The notes below the pieces were generated by a model that did not search any database, was not told the origin of the DNA, and saw only the letters and a program-made list of their open reading frames with translations. Source: Nitrospira sp. (GTDB lineage Bacteria; Nitrospirota; Nitrospiria; Nitrospirales; Nitrospiraceae). From it: DNA of 16,208 bases. The DNA is taken from the NCBI GenBank assembly GCA_025360665.1, contig JANYBU010000063.1, forward strand, positions 1-16,208. The letters are read 5' to 3'. How positions within the stretch are numbered: the first letter of the stretch is position 1; each line of letters begins with the position of its first letter. The position numbers and the translations under genes are program-made. Positions 1 to 5,461 of this stretch are shown here, piece by piece.

Positions 1-858
1 TGGAATGTTGGCATGAATCGCCGGCTTGGGTTCCAGGCCTGAGGCTGCCGGTCCGTCACCCTTGCCCGTCACGCCGTGGCATTGCGAGCAATATTCCTTG
101 TAGACGACCTTACCCCGATCCACGCTTGCCATCCCGAATTCCGGACTTGTCCAGGGCTCGTAGTACGTGAAGTCCTTCACCCCCTGCACCATTAAGAACC
201 CGATCACCGCGCGGAGCTGTGGCTCCGTCGCATCGGCCAGAAACTCGCCGCTGTGCGGCGTGAAGTCTTGTGGATTCTGCCCGAAGCGGAAGAGCCAATC
301 CTGGTCGTACCGCTGTCCGGCCGTTACAAGCGATGCGCTCTGCGGACCCCCGATGATCTTGCCGTCCTCTTCGATCACGTGACAGCCGAGACAGGCGTGC
401 GCCTTGAAGGCCTTCCCCCCGAATGTCGCCTCGAACTTCGTCACCTTCGAGAGATCATACGCGCCGACTTTGACTCGCGGATCTTTGTTGTGCTCAGCAA
501 AATAATCGGCGATGTCGATGGCCTCCGACTCGGTGACCATCGGATGCTTGGAAGGAACCTCGGTCAGATCCCATCGATAGCCCTTGGCATACAATGGCCC
601 TTCTTTGCCCGTCAGCCACCGGATCAACCAGGGCCTCTTATACTTGCTGCCGGCCCAGATGAGGTCAGGCGCCTTCAGGTTGAAGCGCGAATCCGGCTGA
701 CCTTCCAGTCGGTGGCATTGGACGCAGGTCTGTTGGATAATTTCTTTCGCGTCTTTCGCGCGCGACTGATCGCTCGCGAACAAGAGATGAGGGAACGACA
801 TCAGCCCCACGAGCGCGAGTACTGCGCTTCCAATGACCAATCGGCTTCTCACATTCAT
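1..858 (-). CDS. Triheme c-type cytochrome, exported (3' end beyond the window)
   Basis: Partial gene: 286 codons are visible and the frame is still open at base 1. It has an N-terminal signal peptide (Arg at 4 and 6, hydrophobic run about 7-28, likely cleavage after Ala28). Three CXXCH haem sites follow: CVQCH at 45-49, CLGCH at 156-160 and CSQCH at 257-261. The third is followed by GVTGKGDG, a usual cytochrome c class I continuation. The spacing suggests three successive cytochrome c domains of about 100 residues. The ATG at 858 is preceded by AGGAG seven bases upstream. The role is presumably periplasmic electron transfer; partner and donor cannot be read from the sequence. Its upstream neighbour is a broken UspA gene, so it probably has its own promoter in 859-1010. 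Cytochrome identity is certain; specific function is unknown. Confidence 0.9.
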   Translation of the reverse strand, partial: MNVRSRLVIGSAVLALVGLMSFPHLLFASDQSRAKDAKEIIQQTCVQCHRLEGQPDSRFNLKAPDLIWAGSKYKRPWLIRWLTGKEGPLYAKGYRWDLTEVPSKHPMVTESEAIDIADYFAEHNKDPRVKVGAYDLSKVTKFEATFGGKAFKAHACLGCHVIEEDGKIIGGPQSASLVTAGQRYDQDWLFRFGQNPQDFTPHSGEFLADATEPQLRAVIGFLMVQGVKDFTYYEPWTSPEFGMASVDRGKVVYKEYCSQCHGVTGKGDGPAASGLEPKPAIHANIP

Positions 859-1010
859 GTCGCCGCTCCTTTCATCCGTAGTGACCTCGTCTCCATGTAT
901 ATGAATACGACCTCCGCGGCGTCTGCACGTATTGCCCCTTTTGCATTCAGAACGTGAGCACTTTATCTGACTCCATTACCCACTGAGCCAGTTGGCTTAT
1001 CGTGCTGATT
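859..1010. other. Intergenic stretch with a foreign-looking reading-frame tail
   Basis: This gap lies between the triheme cytochrome start and the UspA remnant. It should contain the cytochrome promoter, but I found no convincing -35/-10 pair; an AT-rich patch near 895-905 is the only candidate. On the minus strand a second frame stays open from the end of the UspA homology (about 1055) to a TGA at 947-949. That frame contains the residues EGAEISTISQLAQW, reads like the C-terminus of an unrelated protein, and I do not recognise it. Confidence 0.35.
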
Positions 1011-1277
1011 TCAGCGCCCTCGATCAGTTTCAGCGCCTGAATGCCGCGCCACTCGACGAGACACGCTGCCGAGCAACACTCGCTCCAAACCAGTGAGCCC
1101 GCGGGCTCCCACCACAACCAAATCTGCTCGGTGTTGCTCAGAAGTTTTCACGATCTCTGTTGCTGGATCATCTTCAGCCTGCAGTATGTCCACAATCATC
1201 CCTTTCTGCTCGAGCCGCCGTTGGAACTGCTGCATCAATCGAATCACGTGCTGCCTGCTCGCTTTGTGCGCCTGCTG
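1011..1277 (-). pseudogene. Universal stress protein (UspA family), truncated at both ends
   Basis: The frame is open between a TGA at 1278-1280 and a stop at 1011. It encodes the second half of a UspA domain: a helix (RLMQQFQRRLEQKG), a strand (MIVDILQAED), then DLVVVGARGLTG and LLGSVSRRVARH. The last two blocks form the nucleotide-binding signature G-x2-G-x9-G-S/T. UspA domains are normally about 140 residues and begin with a strand of the type ILVATDGS. That N-terminal half is absent, and so is the usual final strand (APCSVLVV type) after SRRVARH. A GTG at 1247 could start a 78-residue product, but there is no good ribosome-binding site. I read it as a decayed gene, not a functional short protein. 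It starts close to the 3' end of the PepSY lipoprotein gene. Confidence 0.7.
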
Positions 1278-1297
1278 TCATTCGTCGCCGTTAGCCT

Positions 1298-1627
1298 TCA
1301 ACAACACCTCTCCATTTCAGGCTTCTTTTTCTCAATACTGGTGACGGCGCCGGTCTCACTGTCCACGATTGCTCCCATCACAATTCCGTCAGTGGTCACC
1401 ACCGCTACTTCCCAAATTGTTTTTCCTTGCTTCTTTAACAACTCAGCCTCAATCACCGTTCCCTGAACTTTCTCGGAAGCAGCCTTGATGGCTTGCTCGA
1501 TCGTGACCTTGGCTTCTGATGCCATCTCGGCCTTCGCTTTGAGTACGTCCTCCTTCATTTCTCCCATCATATGACTCATATGACCGCAGGCAGACACACT
1601 GAACAACACTGACCCAACCAGTACCAT
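1298..1627 (-). CDS. PepSY-domain lipoprotein, 109 aa
   Basis: Small exported protein. Residues 1-14 form a short hydrophobic leader ending in V-S-A-C, a good lipobox, so Cys14 is probably lipidated. His and Met residues follow (GHMSHMMGEM). Residues about 41-98 form one PepSY unit: a helix beginning VTIEQAIKAA, then strands with WEVAVVTTDG and the typical VDSETGAV turn. PepSY modules occur in inhibitory propeptides and in small periplasmic proteins near redox or metal genes; what this one binds cannot be read. The ATG at 1627 is the first start after an in-frame TGA and follows the purine-rich GAAGAGGAAGA. The leader lacks the usual positive charge, which is slightly odd. It follows the Met-rich gene by 109 bases on the same strand and may be co-transcribed with it. 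Confidence 0.75.
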   Translation of the reverse strand: MVLVGSVLFSVSACGHMSHMMGEMKEDVLKAKAEMASEAKVTIEQAIKAASEKVQGTVIEAELLKKQGKTIWEVAVVTTDGIVMGAIVDSETGAVTSIEKKKPEMERCC

Positions 1628-1736
1628 TCTTCCTCTTCAAGCTGCTTCAGGGTTATCTCCTTTCGGGTGAAACCGGAGCTTCCTGGAAACCCTCTTGCTC
1701 GATATCACTGCTGTATTGGGCTGCGATGCTCCCAAA

Positions 1737-2084
1737 TTACTCTTTACATTTCTTCATCATTCCCTGGTGTTCGTCCATCATGTGTTCATGCTGCTTCATC
1801 ATCTCGTTCATCCGCTCCATCCGCTTCTCCATCGTGTCTTGCATCGTAGGATCTTGCGTCATCCCTTTCATCATCCCCATCATCCCATGCATCATGCCCA
1901 TCATCTCGTGCATCATCTGCATGTCCTGATGCTCCATTTCCTTCCCTTGCATCATAGGCATCTGCCCCTCTTCCATCATGCCAGAGCCCATCATCCCCTT
2001 GTCCTTCATCTCCGCCCATGACAGCACTGGTGCAAGCAAGAACATGACGAGGATCATTGTCACAGCCTTCATTCGTGTTTTCAT
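1737..2084 (-). CDS. Methionine-rich exported protein, likely copper/silver binding, 115 aa
   Basis: Start chosen at 2084, where GAGGAGGAAG stands six bases upstream; an in-frame extension to 2135 has no such site. Residues 1-24 form a clean signal peptide (MKTRMK, hydrophobic core, LSWA then E). By my count 35 of 115 residues are Met, mostly as MM pairs, with a core MMGMMHGMMGMMKGM at 61-75 and further His residues. A single Cys sits near the C-terminus (KKCKE). Clustered Met and His in a periplasmic protein is typical of Cu(I)/Ag(I) chaperones or sponges; no enzyme fold is visible, and the second half looks helical. It lies directly downstream of a stump of a CusA-type heavy-metal pump, which supports a metal role by context. 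Coding is well supported; the copper role is inferred. Confidence 0.8.
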   Translation of the reverse strand: MKTRMKAVTMILVMFLLAPVLSWAEMKDKGMMGSGMMEEGQMPMMQGKEMEHQDMQMMHEMMGMMHGMMGMMKGMTQDPTMQDTMEKRMERMNEMMKQHEHMMDEHQGMMKKCKE

Positions 2085-2149
2085 GGCAGTCTTCCTCCTC
2101 TTTGATTGTTGATACCTGCGTTGGATGTTCCCCATTTTGAATTCTTCCC

Positions 2150-2304
2150 TGGAAATCCACTTTCTTCACCTGTGTCCGCCAGCGCCAGATGACATAGATC
2201 GCGGGAATGACGATCAGCGTCAACAGCATCGCTGAGACCACCCCGCCAACCATCGGTACAGCAAGCCGTTTCATCACATCCGCGCCGGTTCCCGTGGTCC
2301 AGCT
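2150..2304 (-). pseudogene. C-terminal remnant of a CusA/CzcA-type heavy-metal RND pump
   Basis: In one minus-strand frame, starting abruptly near 2304, the residues WTTGTGADVMKRLAVPM lead into a hydrophobic helix (VVSAMLLTLIVIPAIYVIW). This is the characteristic last segment of CusA-family pumps, where the helix before it normally ends in LW-S-TGTGADVMKR. Nothing else of the roughly 1,000-residue protein is present: a TGA lies only a few codons upstream at about 2311-2313. The homology fades after WRWRTQVKK near 2160. The frame then runs on without a stop through the start of the Met-rich gene in another phase, to 1786. I call this a deletion remnant of a former cus-type copper/silver efflux gene. 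The left boundary is approximate. Confidence 0.75.
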
Positions 2305-2382
2305 CGAACGTCACACCAAGCCCCTGGATGACCCTTTCCAGTAAGGTCCGCCGCGACAGAGACCGGGAGGCCGGTTCTTTTT

Positions 2383-2799
2383 TCACGATGGCTTCTCCCC
2401 ACGGTGATGGGGATTGAGTTCGATCGCCACGCCGGCAGCCACCGCGATAGATTGATGCACGGTGCAGCCATGCGCCACCTTGAGGAGTCGCTCGCTGTGT
2501 TCGGCCGTGACGCGATGCGGCAAGTGAATCGCTAGTGTGACCTGGCCCACCCGATGCGGCTGCTCCGCCATGGTCCATTCCGCCTCGACGCTCAATCCTT
2601 TGGTCGAGATCTGATGGCGGTCGCAGTAACGACCCACGAAATATCCCACACAACTGGCTAGTGAACCGACGAAAAGCTCGACAGGACTCATGCCGGCATC
2701 CTGTCCGCCGTCGTCTATCGGTTGATCCGTGACAATGCGATGCTTGCCGCTCGTAATGTCATAGCGAGTCCCACCGTGGTATGCGGCTGTGAGTTTCAT
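2383..2799 (-). CDS. OsmC/Ohr-family peroxidase, 138 aa
   Basis: Full-length OsmC-family protein, a group that reduces organic hydroperoxides in the cytoplasm with two cysteines. The first cysteine is at 50 in SLASCVGYF, preceded by the conserved MSPVELFVGSL segment. The second is at 112 in HGCTVHQSI, the usual second-cysteine motif. Length matches the family (about 135-145). I chose the ATG at 2799 because AGGAGG sits five bases before it; an in-frame ATG at 2823 has no such site. The stop codon TGA is part of a GTGA, so a following frame beginning with GTG at 2386 overlaps by four bases, as in coupled genes, but that frame soon runs into the CusA remnant. The substrate is unknown; proteins of this branch are often annotated only as OsmC family. 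Confidence 0.88.
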   Translation of the reverse strand: MKLTAAYHGGTRYDITSGKHRIVTDQPIDDGGQDAGMSPVELFVGSLASCVGYFVGRYCDRHQISTKGLSVEAEWTMAEQPHRVGQVTLAIHLPHRVTAEHSERLLKVAHGCTVHQSIAVAAGVAIELNPHHRGEKPS

Positions 2800-2803
2800 G
2801 TCG

Positions 2804-2810
2804 CCCTCCT
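2804..2810 (-). promoter_or_regulatory. Ribosome-binding site of the OsmC gene
   Basis: The minus strand reads AGGAGGG five to six bases before the ATG at 2799. It decides that start over the in-frame ATG at 2823, which has no purine-rich block in front. Confidence 0.7.
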
Positions 2811-2844
2811 CTACGTCGTTCATGAAGCGTCAGCAGGTGCATGA

Positions 2845-2895
2845 ATTGATTCATTGATTCATCGGACCATTGATTCAATGGTGCAATGGATCAAT
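2845..2895. repeat. Cluster of ATTGATTCA repeats upstream of the OsmC gene
   Basis: ATTGATTCA occurs three times in direct orientation (2845-2853, 2853-2861, 2869-2877). A related inverted copy, TGGATCAAT, lies at 2887-2895. The third copy sits in the near-palindrome CATTGATTCAATG at 2868-2880. The cluster is 46-96 bases upstream of the OsmC start, so it could be an operator or promoter region. It could equally be a simple dispersed repeat, since another repeat (2901-2933) abuts it. Confidence 0.5.
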
Positions 2896-2900
2896 CGTCC

Positions 2901-2933
2901 TACGAGATACGCTTCACGTTTCACCCCTCACGC
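2901..2933. repeat. Dispersed TTTCACG-type repeat, copy B1
   Basis: The plus strand shows ACGAGATACGCTTCACG followed by TTTCACCCCTCACGCC. The first 17 bases (2902-2918) also occur, in the opposite orientation, at 11204-11220 inside the RND pump gene. Related TTCACG iterations lie at 14900-14932 and 15027-15067. The copy lies between the stop of the TsdA-like cytochrome and the OsmC upstream region. Confidence 0.65.
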
Positions 2934-3770
2934 CTAGTACGGTGTGTCCGCAGGCTTCCCGCCCTTCGGCCAATCGCGAATCTTGTCGGCAAAGTCAGGA
3001 CGGGGTTGGCTGTTCACATAGGCGGCCACATCGTACGCATCATCATCCGACAGGCTCCAACCCCAGCTACGTGGCATGTTCGATTTGATGAAGGCAGCGG
3101 CGACAGTCACCCGTGCCATGTCTGCGGCAATGGTATAGGACTGCGGTCCCCAGACCGGCGGCGCCGCCATCGTCCCCAGGCCGTCTGAGCCGTGACAGAA
3201 GGCACATTTGTTCGTAAACACGTTCTTCCCGTTGGCTGGATCGAGAGGACGCCGTGATTCAATGAACTGGAGGCCCCGCCAGGGTAATGTCGCACCGCTC
3301 GGCACTCCGTGCGAGAGCCAGGTGATATAGGCCACGACGGCCTGTAGCTTGGAACTATCCGGAGGAAGCGCTCGCCCGTTGAGGCTCCGCTCAAAACACT
3401 CGTTGACACGATCGGCGAGCGTATTCACCCTTGCGTTGCGGGTTCGGTACTCGGGATAGACTGCGGCAAGGCCGACGAAGGAGGCAGCATTCGGATTGAG
3501 CCCGCCGTCAAGATGACAGTTGGTGCAGTTGAGGCGATTGCCGACATAGGGTTTGGCATATTCCTGCGTATTGACGACAATCTGATAGCCAAGCCGGATC
3601 CGTTCACCCAGTTGACTACCTGGAATGGTTTCCGGGGAAGGCGGAGCGAATTCTATCGGTGCACTGCCGGGTTGGTCAGCCCCGCGAAACTCGCCAGCCT
3701 TGCCCCGGACACTCTCGCCGGAACAGCTCACCAGCATAGCCATCGCAAGAATAGCCGACAACAGCCACAT
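2934..3770 (-). CDS. Diheme c-type cytochrome lipoprotein, thiosulfate dehydrogenase (TsdA)-like
   Basis: Two haem sites are visible: CTNCH at 82-86, followed by LDGGLNPNAASFVG, and CAFCH at 189-193, followed by GSDGLG. Between them, RVNECFERSLNG carries Cys125. In the TsdA family a cysteine in this RxNxCFERSxNG block is the unusual axial ligand of the first haem. A Met in NMPRSWGWSLS is a plausible ligand of the second haem. TsdA joins two thiosulfates to tetrathionate in the periplasm and passes electrons to cytochromes. Residues 1-16 end in the lipobox LVSC, so the protein is probably membrane-anchored by Cys16. I chose 3770 because GGGAGGGG lies about five bases upstream. Alternatives are ATG 3773, ATG 3827 and TTG 3848, and the longer ones would add positive charge to a leader that otherwise has none. 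Some relatives work in the tetrathionate-reducing direction or are uncharacterised. Confidence 0.82.
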   Translation of the reverse strand: MWLLSAILAMAMLVSCSGESVRGKAGEFRGADQPGSAPIEFAPPSPETIPGSQLGERIRLGYQIVVNTQEYAKPYVGNRLNCTNCHLDGGLNPNAASFVGLAAVYPEYRTRNARVNTLADRVNECFERSLNGRALPPDSSKLQAVVAYITWLSHGVPSGATLPWRGLQFIESRRPLDPANGKNVFTNKCAFCHGSDGLGTMAAPPVWGPQSYTIAADMARVTVAAAFIKSNMPRSWGWSLSDDDAYDVAAYVNSQPRPDFADKIRDWPKGGKPADTPY

Positions 3771-3774
3771 CATA

Positions 3775-3784
3775 CCCCTCCCTT
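3775..3784 (-). promoter_or_regulatory. Ribosome-binding site of the TsdA-like cytochrome gene
   Basis: The minus strand reads AAGGGAGGGG immediately before two adjacent ATG codons (3773 and 3770). Spacing fits the second ATG best. It argues against the upstream in-frame starts at 3827 and 3848, which lack such a block. Confidence 0.6.
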
Positions 3785-3910
3785 GTGCCAAGACCGTGCC
3801 ACTCAATACGGACAACTTGCCTATCATTTTACCTGTCAAATCACGCAATTAGCCGTCAGATTCAGATCGCCCTGGAGCTAAAAGCCACAGCGCCGACCCC
3901 GTAATTGTTG

Positions 3911-4066
3911 CGGGATGCCACAGAAGCCAGGCGAGGGACAAGGGGCGAGAGGAGCGAGACTTGCGAGAAAAGCGGGACGGGTGAGGCGGTCTGAAGGCTG
4001 AAGCGTTCGGAACTTCGAACTTCGTGTCGCGCTTTTCCCGCCAGTCTCGCCCGTCTCGCTTGAGTC
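3911..4066. repeat. Dispersed inverted-repeat element, copy A1 (REPIN-like)
   Basis: The left arm (about 3953-3980, GCGAGACTTGCGAGAAAAGC then GGGACGG) is matched by the reverse complement of the right arm (about 4022-4061). That right arm contains GGGAAAAGCGCGACACG in complement. The loop carries the iterated GAACTTCGAACTTCG. The left flank contains GATGCCACAGA, shared with copy A3. It lies in the gap after the stop of the diguanylate cyclase gene and before the TsdA-like gene. The mRNA of either strand could fold into a long hairpin, so it may also act as a terminator or stability element. Confidence 0.7.
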
Positions 4067-4123
4067 AGGCATCGGCGATTGCAGCAGAAGCGCTCATGAA
4101 TAATGCGGGCTAGGTGCCTCGGT

Positions 4124-5233
4124 TCATCTTGGCTGGTTCTTCGACGCGCACTCTTCGTTGTACAACTCGACTCGGTTCCGCCCCTTATGCTTGGCTTGAT
4201 ACATGGCCTGATCCGCACGTGTAATGAGCGTCTCGACTTGGTCAATTTCCGAAGATAACATCACGACCCCGATGCTGACCGTCACCGCGGTGGCATGGTG
4301 TTCCCACACGAACTGATCCTGTGCGATTTTCAGCCTGATGCGCTCGGCAATCTGCAGGGCGCCGGCTTGATCGCACTCCACCAAACCGATCACAAACTCC
4401 TCACCCCCGTAGCGGCCGATGATATCGGGCGGACGGATGATTCCCTTGGCCAACTGCACCACGTGGAGCAGCACATGATCGCCGAACATATGTCCGTACC
4501 GGTCATTGATCCCTTTGAAATGGTCCACATCGAGAAACAACAGCGCGAACGGGTGCTGATAGCGGCGGCTCCTGTGAAATTCCATGGCCAGCGCCTCCAT
4601 GAGTGCGCGCCGGTTGTTCACGGGTGTGAGAGAGTCCCGTCTGGACAGGCCTTCAAGCTGCCGATGGGCGTCCTTCAGTTGAGACAGGCTATCTTCCAAA
4701 CGCTGCATCGTCGCCTGATAGTAGGTCTCCACCACAAAGATCTCGTCGAGCGTGATGATCTTGTTCAATGTGAGGACCAACGATGACAACCTGCCGGCGT
4801 CCCCCGAATAACGAACCGCGAGCTGTTGCAGGATTAACTCGAAGAGCTTGTGGTACGCGCCCAGGTACCACTTCTGCTTGAGGCCGACTCGTTCGTGAGT
4901 GAGTCCGATCCGAAGCCGTGCCTCCGCATACTCGACGTTATCGCCGAGTTGCCCAAGGCTGAGCAAGTACTGGCGCTGCGACCCCTTGAGTCGCTCCACA
5001 AGCTTCGGGTCGGACAAGATCCCGCGCAATTCCTCGAATTGCAGCAAGTGGTCGTAGAATGCTCCGATTAGCTCGTCGACGCGGGAAGAGATCACGTCGC
5101 GGATCTCGACGAGATTCCGCCTGTCCTGTTCACCAAAGGAGAGAAACGCCAGCCTGGTCTGCAGCTCCTCCGCTGTGATCTGCATCTGATCGCACAGACT
5201 TCTCGTCGCCTGCGTGCCCTGTTGTTCAGCCAT
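4124..5233 (-). CDS. Globin-coupled diguanylate cyclase (haem sensor-GGDEF), 369 aa
   Basis: Residues about 20-175 form a sensor globin: all-helical, with the likely proximal haem ligand His113 in LRIGLTHERVGL and the usual Phe/Tyr-rich B and E helices (IGAFYDHLLQF). A short coiled linker (about 176-196) leads to a GGDEF domain (about 198-358). That domain has LFLDVDHFKGINDRYGH, the active-site GGEEF at 276-280, and the inhibitory RxxD site RPPD at 267-270, exactly five residues before GGEEF. It should therefore make c-di-GMP from two GTP, with feedback inhibition, under control of O2 or another haem ligand, as in DosC and other globin-coupled cyclases. One oddity is RDSLTPVNNRRAL, where most relatives have D-x-LT-G-L-x-NRR, so the Gly is replaced by Pro-Val. 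The ATG at 5233 follows AGAGG. The gene stands alone, bracketed by repeats A1 and A2, and no effector gene is visible nearby. Confidence 0.93.
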   Translation of the reverse strand: MAEQQGTQATRSLCDQMQITAEELQTRLAFLSFGEQDRRNLVEIRDVISSRVDELIGAFYDHLLQFEELRGILSDPKLVERLKGSQRQYLLSLGQLGDNVEYAEARLRIGLTHERVGLKQKWYLGAYHKLFELILQQLAVRYSGDAGRLSSLVLTLNKIITLDEIFVVETYYQATMQRLEDSLSQLKDAHRQLEGLSRRDSLTPVNNRRALMEALAMEFHRSRRYQHPFALLFLDVDHFKGINDRYGHMFGDHVLLHVVQLAKGIIRPPDIIGRYGGEEFVIGLVECDQAGALQIAERIRLKIAQDQFVWEHHATAVTVSIGVVMLSSEIDQVETLITRADQAMYQAKHKGRNRVELYNEECASKNQPR

Positions 5234-5261
5234 ACGGCCTCTCAGAGGATTGACCTACTTT

Positions 5262-5390
5262 GCCAGGATGCTGAAAAAATCCGCCAGCGCCACAGACCGT
5301 GGCGCGTGAAGCGCGAGACATGCGAGAAAAGCGCGACGAGGACAGATTCGGATTCCCACCTCGTCACGCGCGTCCCGCTCGTCTCGCCGG
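5262..5390. repeat. Dispersed inverted-repeat element, copy A2 (REPIN-like)
   Basis: The left arm (5311-5341) contains GCGAGACATGCGAGAAAAGC and then GCGACGAGG. The right arm (5359-5388) is CCTCGTCACGCGCGTCCCGC then TCGTCTCGCC, an imperfect reverse complement. The loop is about 17 bases. The outer flank holds GCCACAGAC, as in copies A1 and A3. CAGGATGCTGAAAAAATCCG at 5264-5283 resembles the end of the palindrome at 13250-13372. It sits between the diguanylate cyclase start and the potassium channel stop. Confidence 0.7.
5273..5305 (-). terminator. Possible rho-independent terminator after the potassium channel gene
   Basis: On the minus strand GCGCCAC-GGTCT-GTGGCGC (5287-5305) is a perfect 7-bp stem with a 5-base loop. 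TGGCGGA and a run of six T (5274-5279) follow. The T run is seven bases from the stem, which is looser than ideal. The hairpin is also part of the flank of repeat A2, so it may be incidental. Confidence 0.35.
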
Positions 5391-5461
5391 CCCTGCGCCC
5401 TCGTCCCCGACGTGCAGGCCATTGAAGTTCTGCTGTGCCGAAATGGTTTCTCCACAGCCTG

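Noticed and set aside
253..957. Long plus-strand frame of 234 residues opposite the triheme cytochrome
   Set aside because: The minus-strand frame has signal peptide, three haem motifs and a good ribosome-binding site; the plus frame shows no domain and is rich in Arg, Pro and His.
1695..2021. Plus-strand frame with very many His and Leu residues, looking like a metal-binding protein
   Set aside because: It is the antisense shadow of the Met-rich gene: ATG/CAT complementarity turns Met pairs into His. There is no ribosome-binding site and no signal peptide.
2081..2653. Minus-strand frame overlapping OsmC, 190 residues
   Set aside because: Most of it is an out-of-phase reading of OsmC and of the CusA remnant. 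Only the short part after the GTG at 2386 might be a former gene start, and it is treated as a finding.
2868..2933. Repeated short units that might form a CRISPR array
   Set aside because: Units are 9-17 bases with no regular spacers, and no cas gene is nearby.
3862..4245. Minus-strand frame of 127 residues over repeat A1
   Set aside because: It reads through the repeat element and the end of the diguanylate cyclase in the wrong phase; its sequence is low in complexity and basic.
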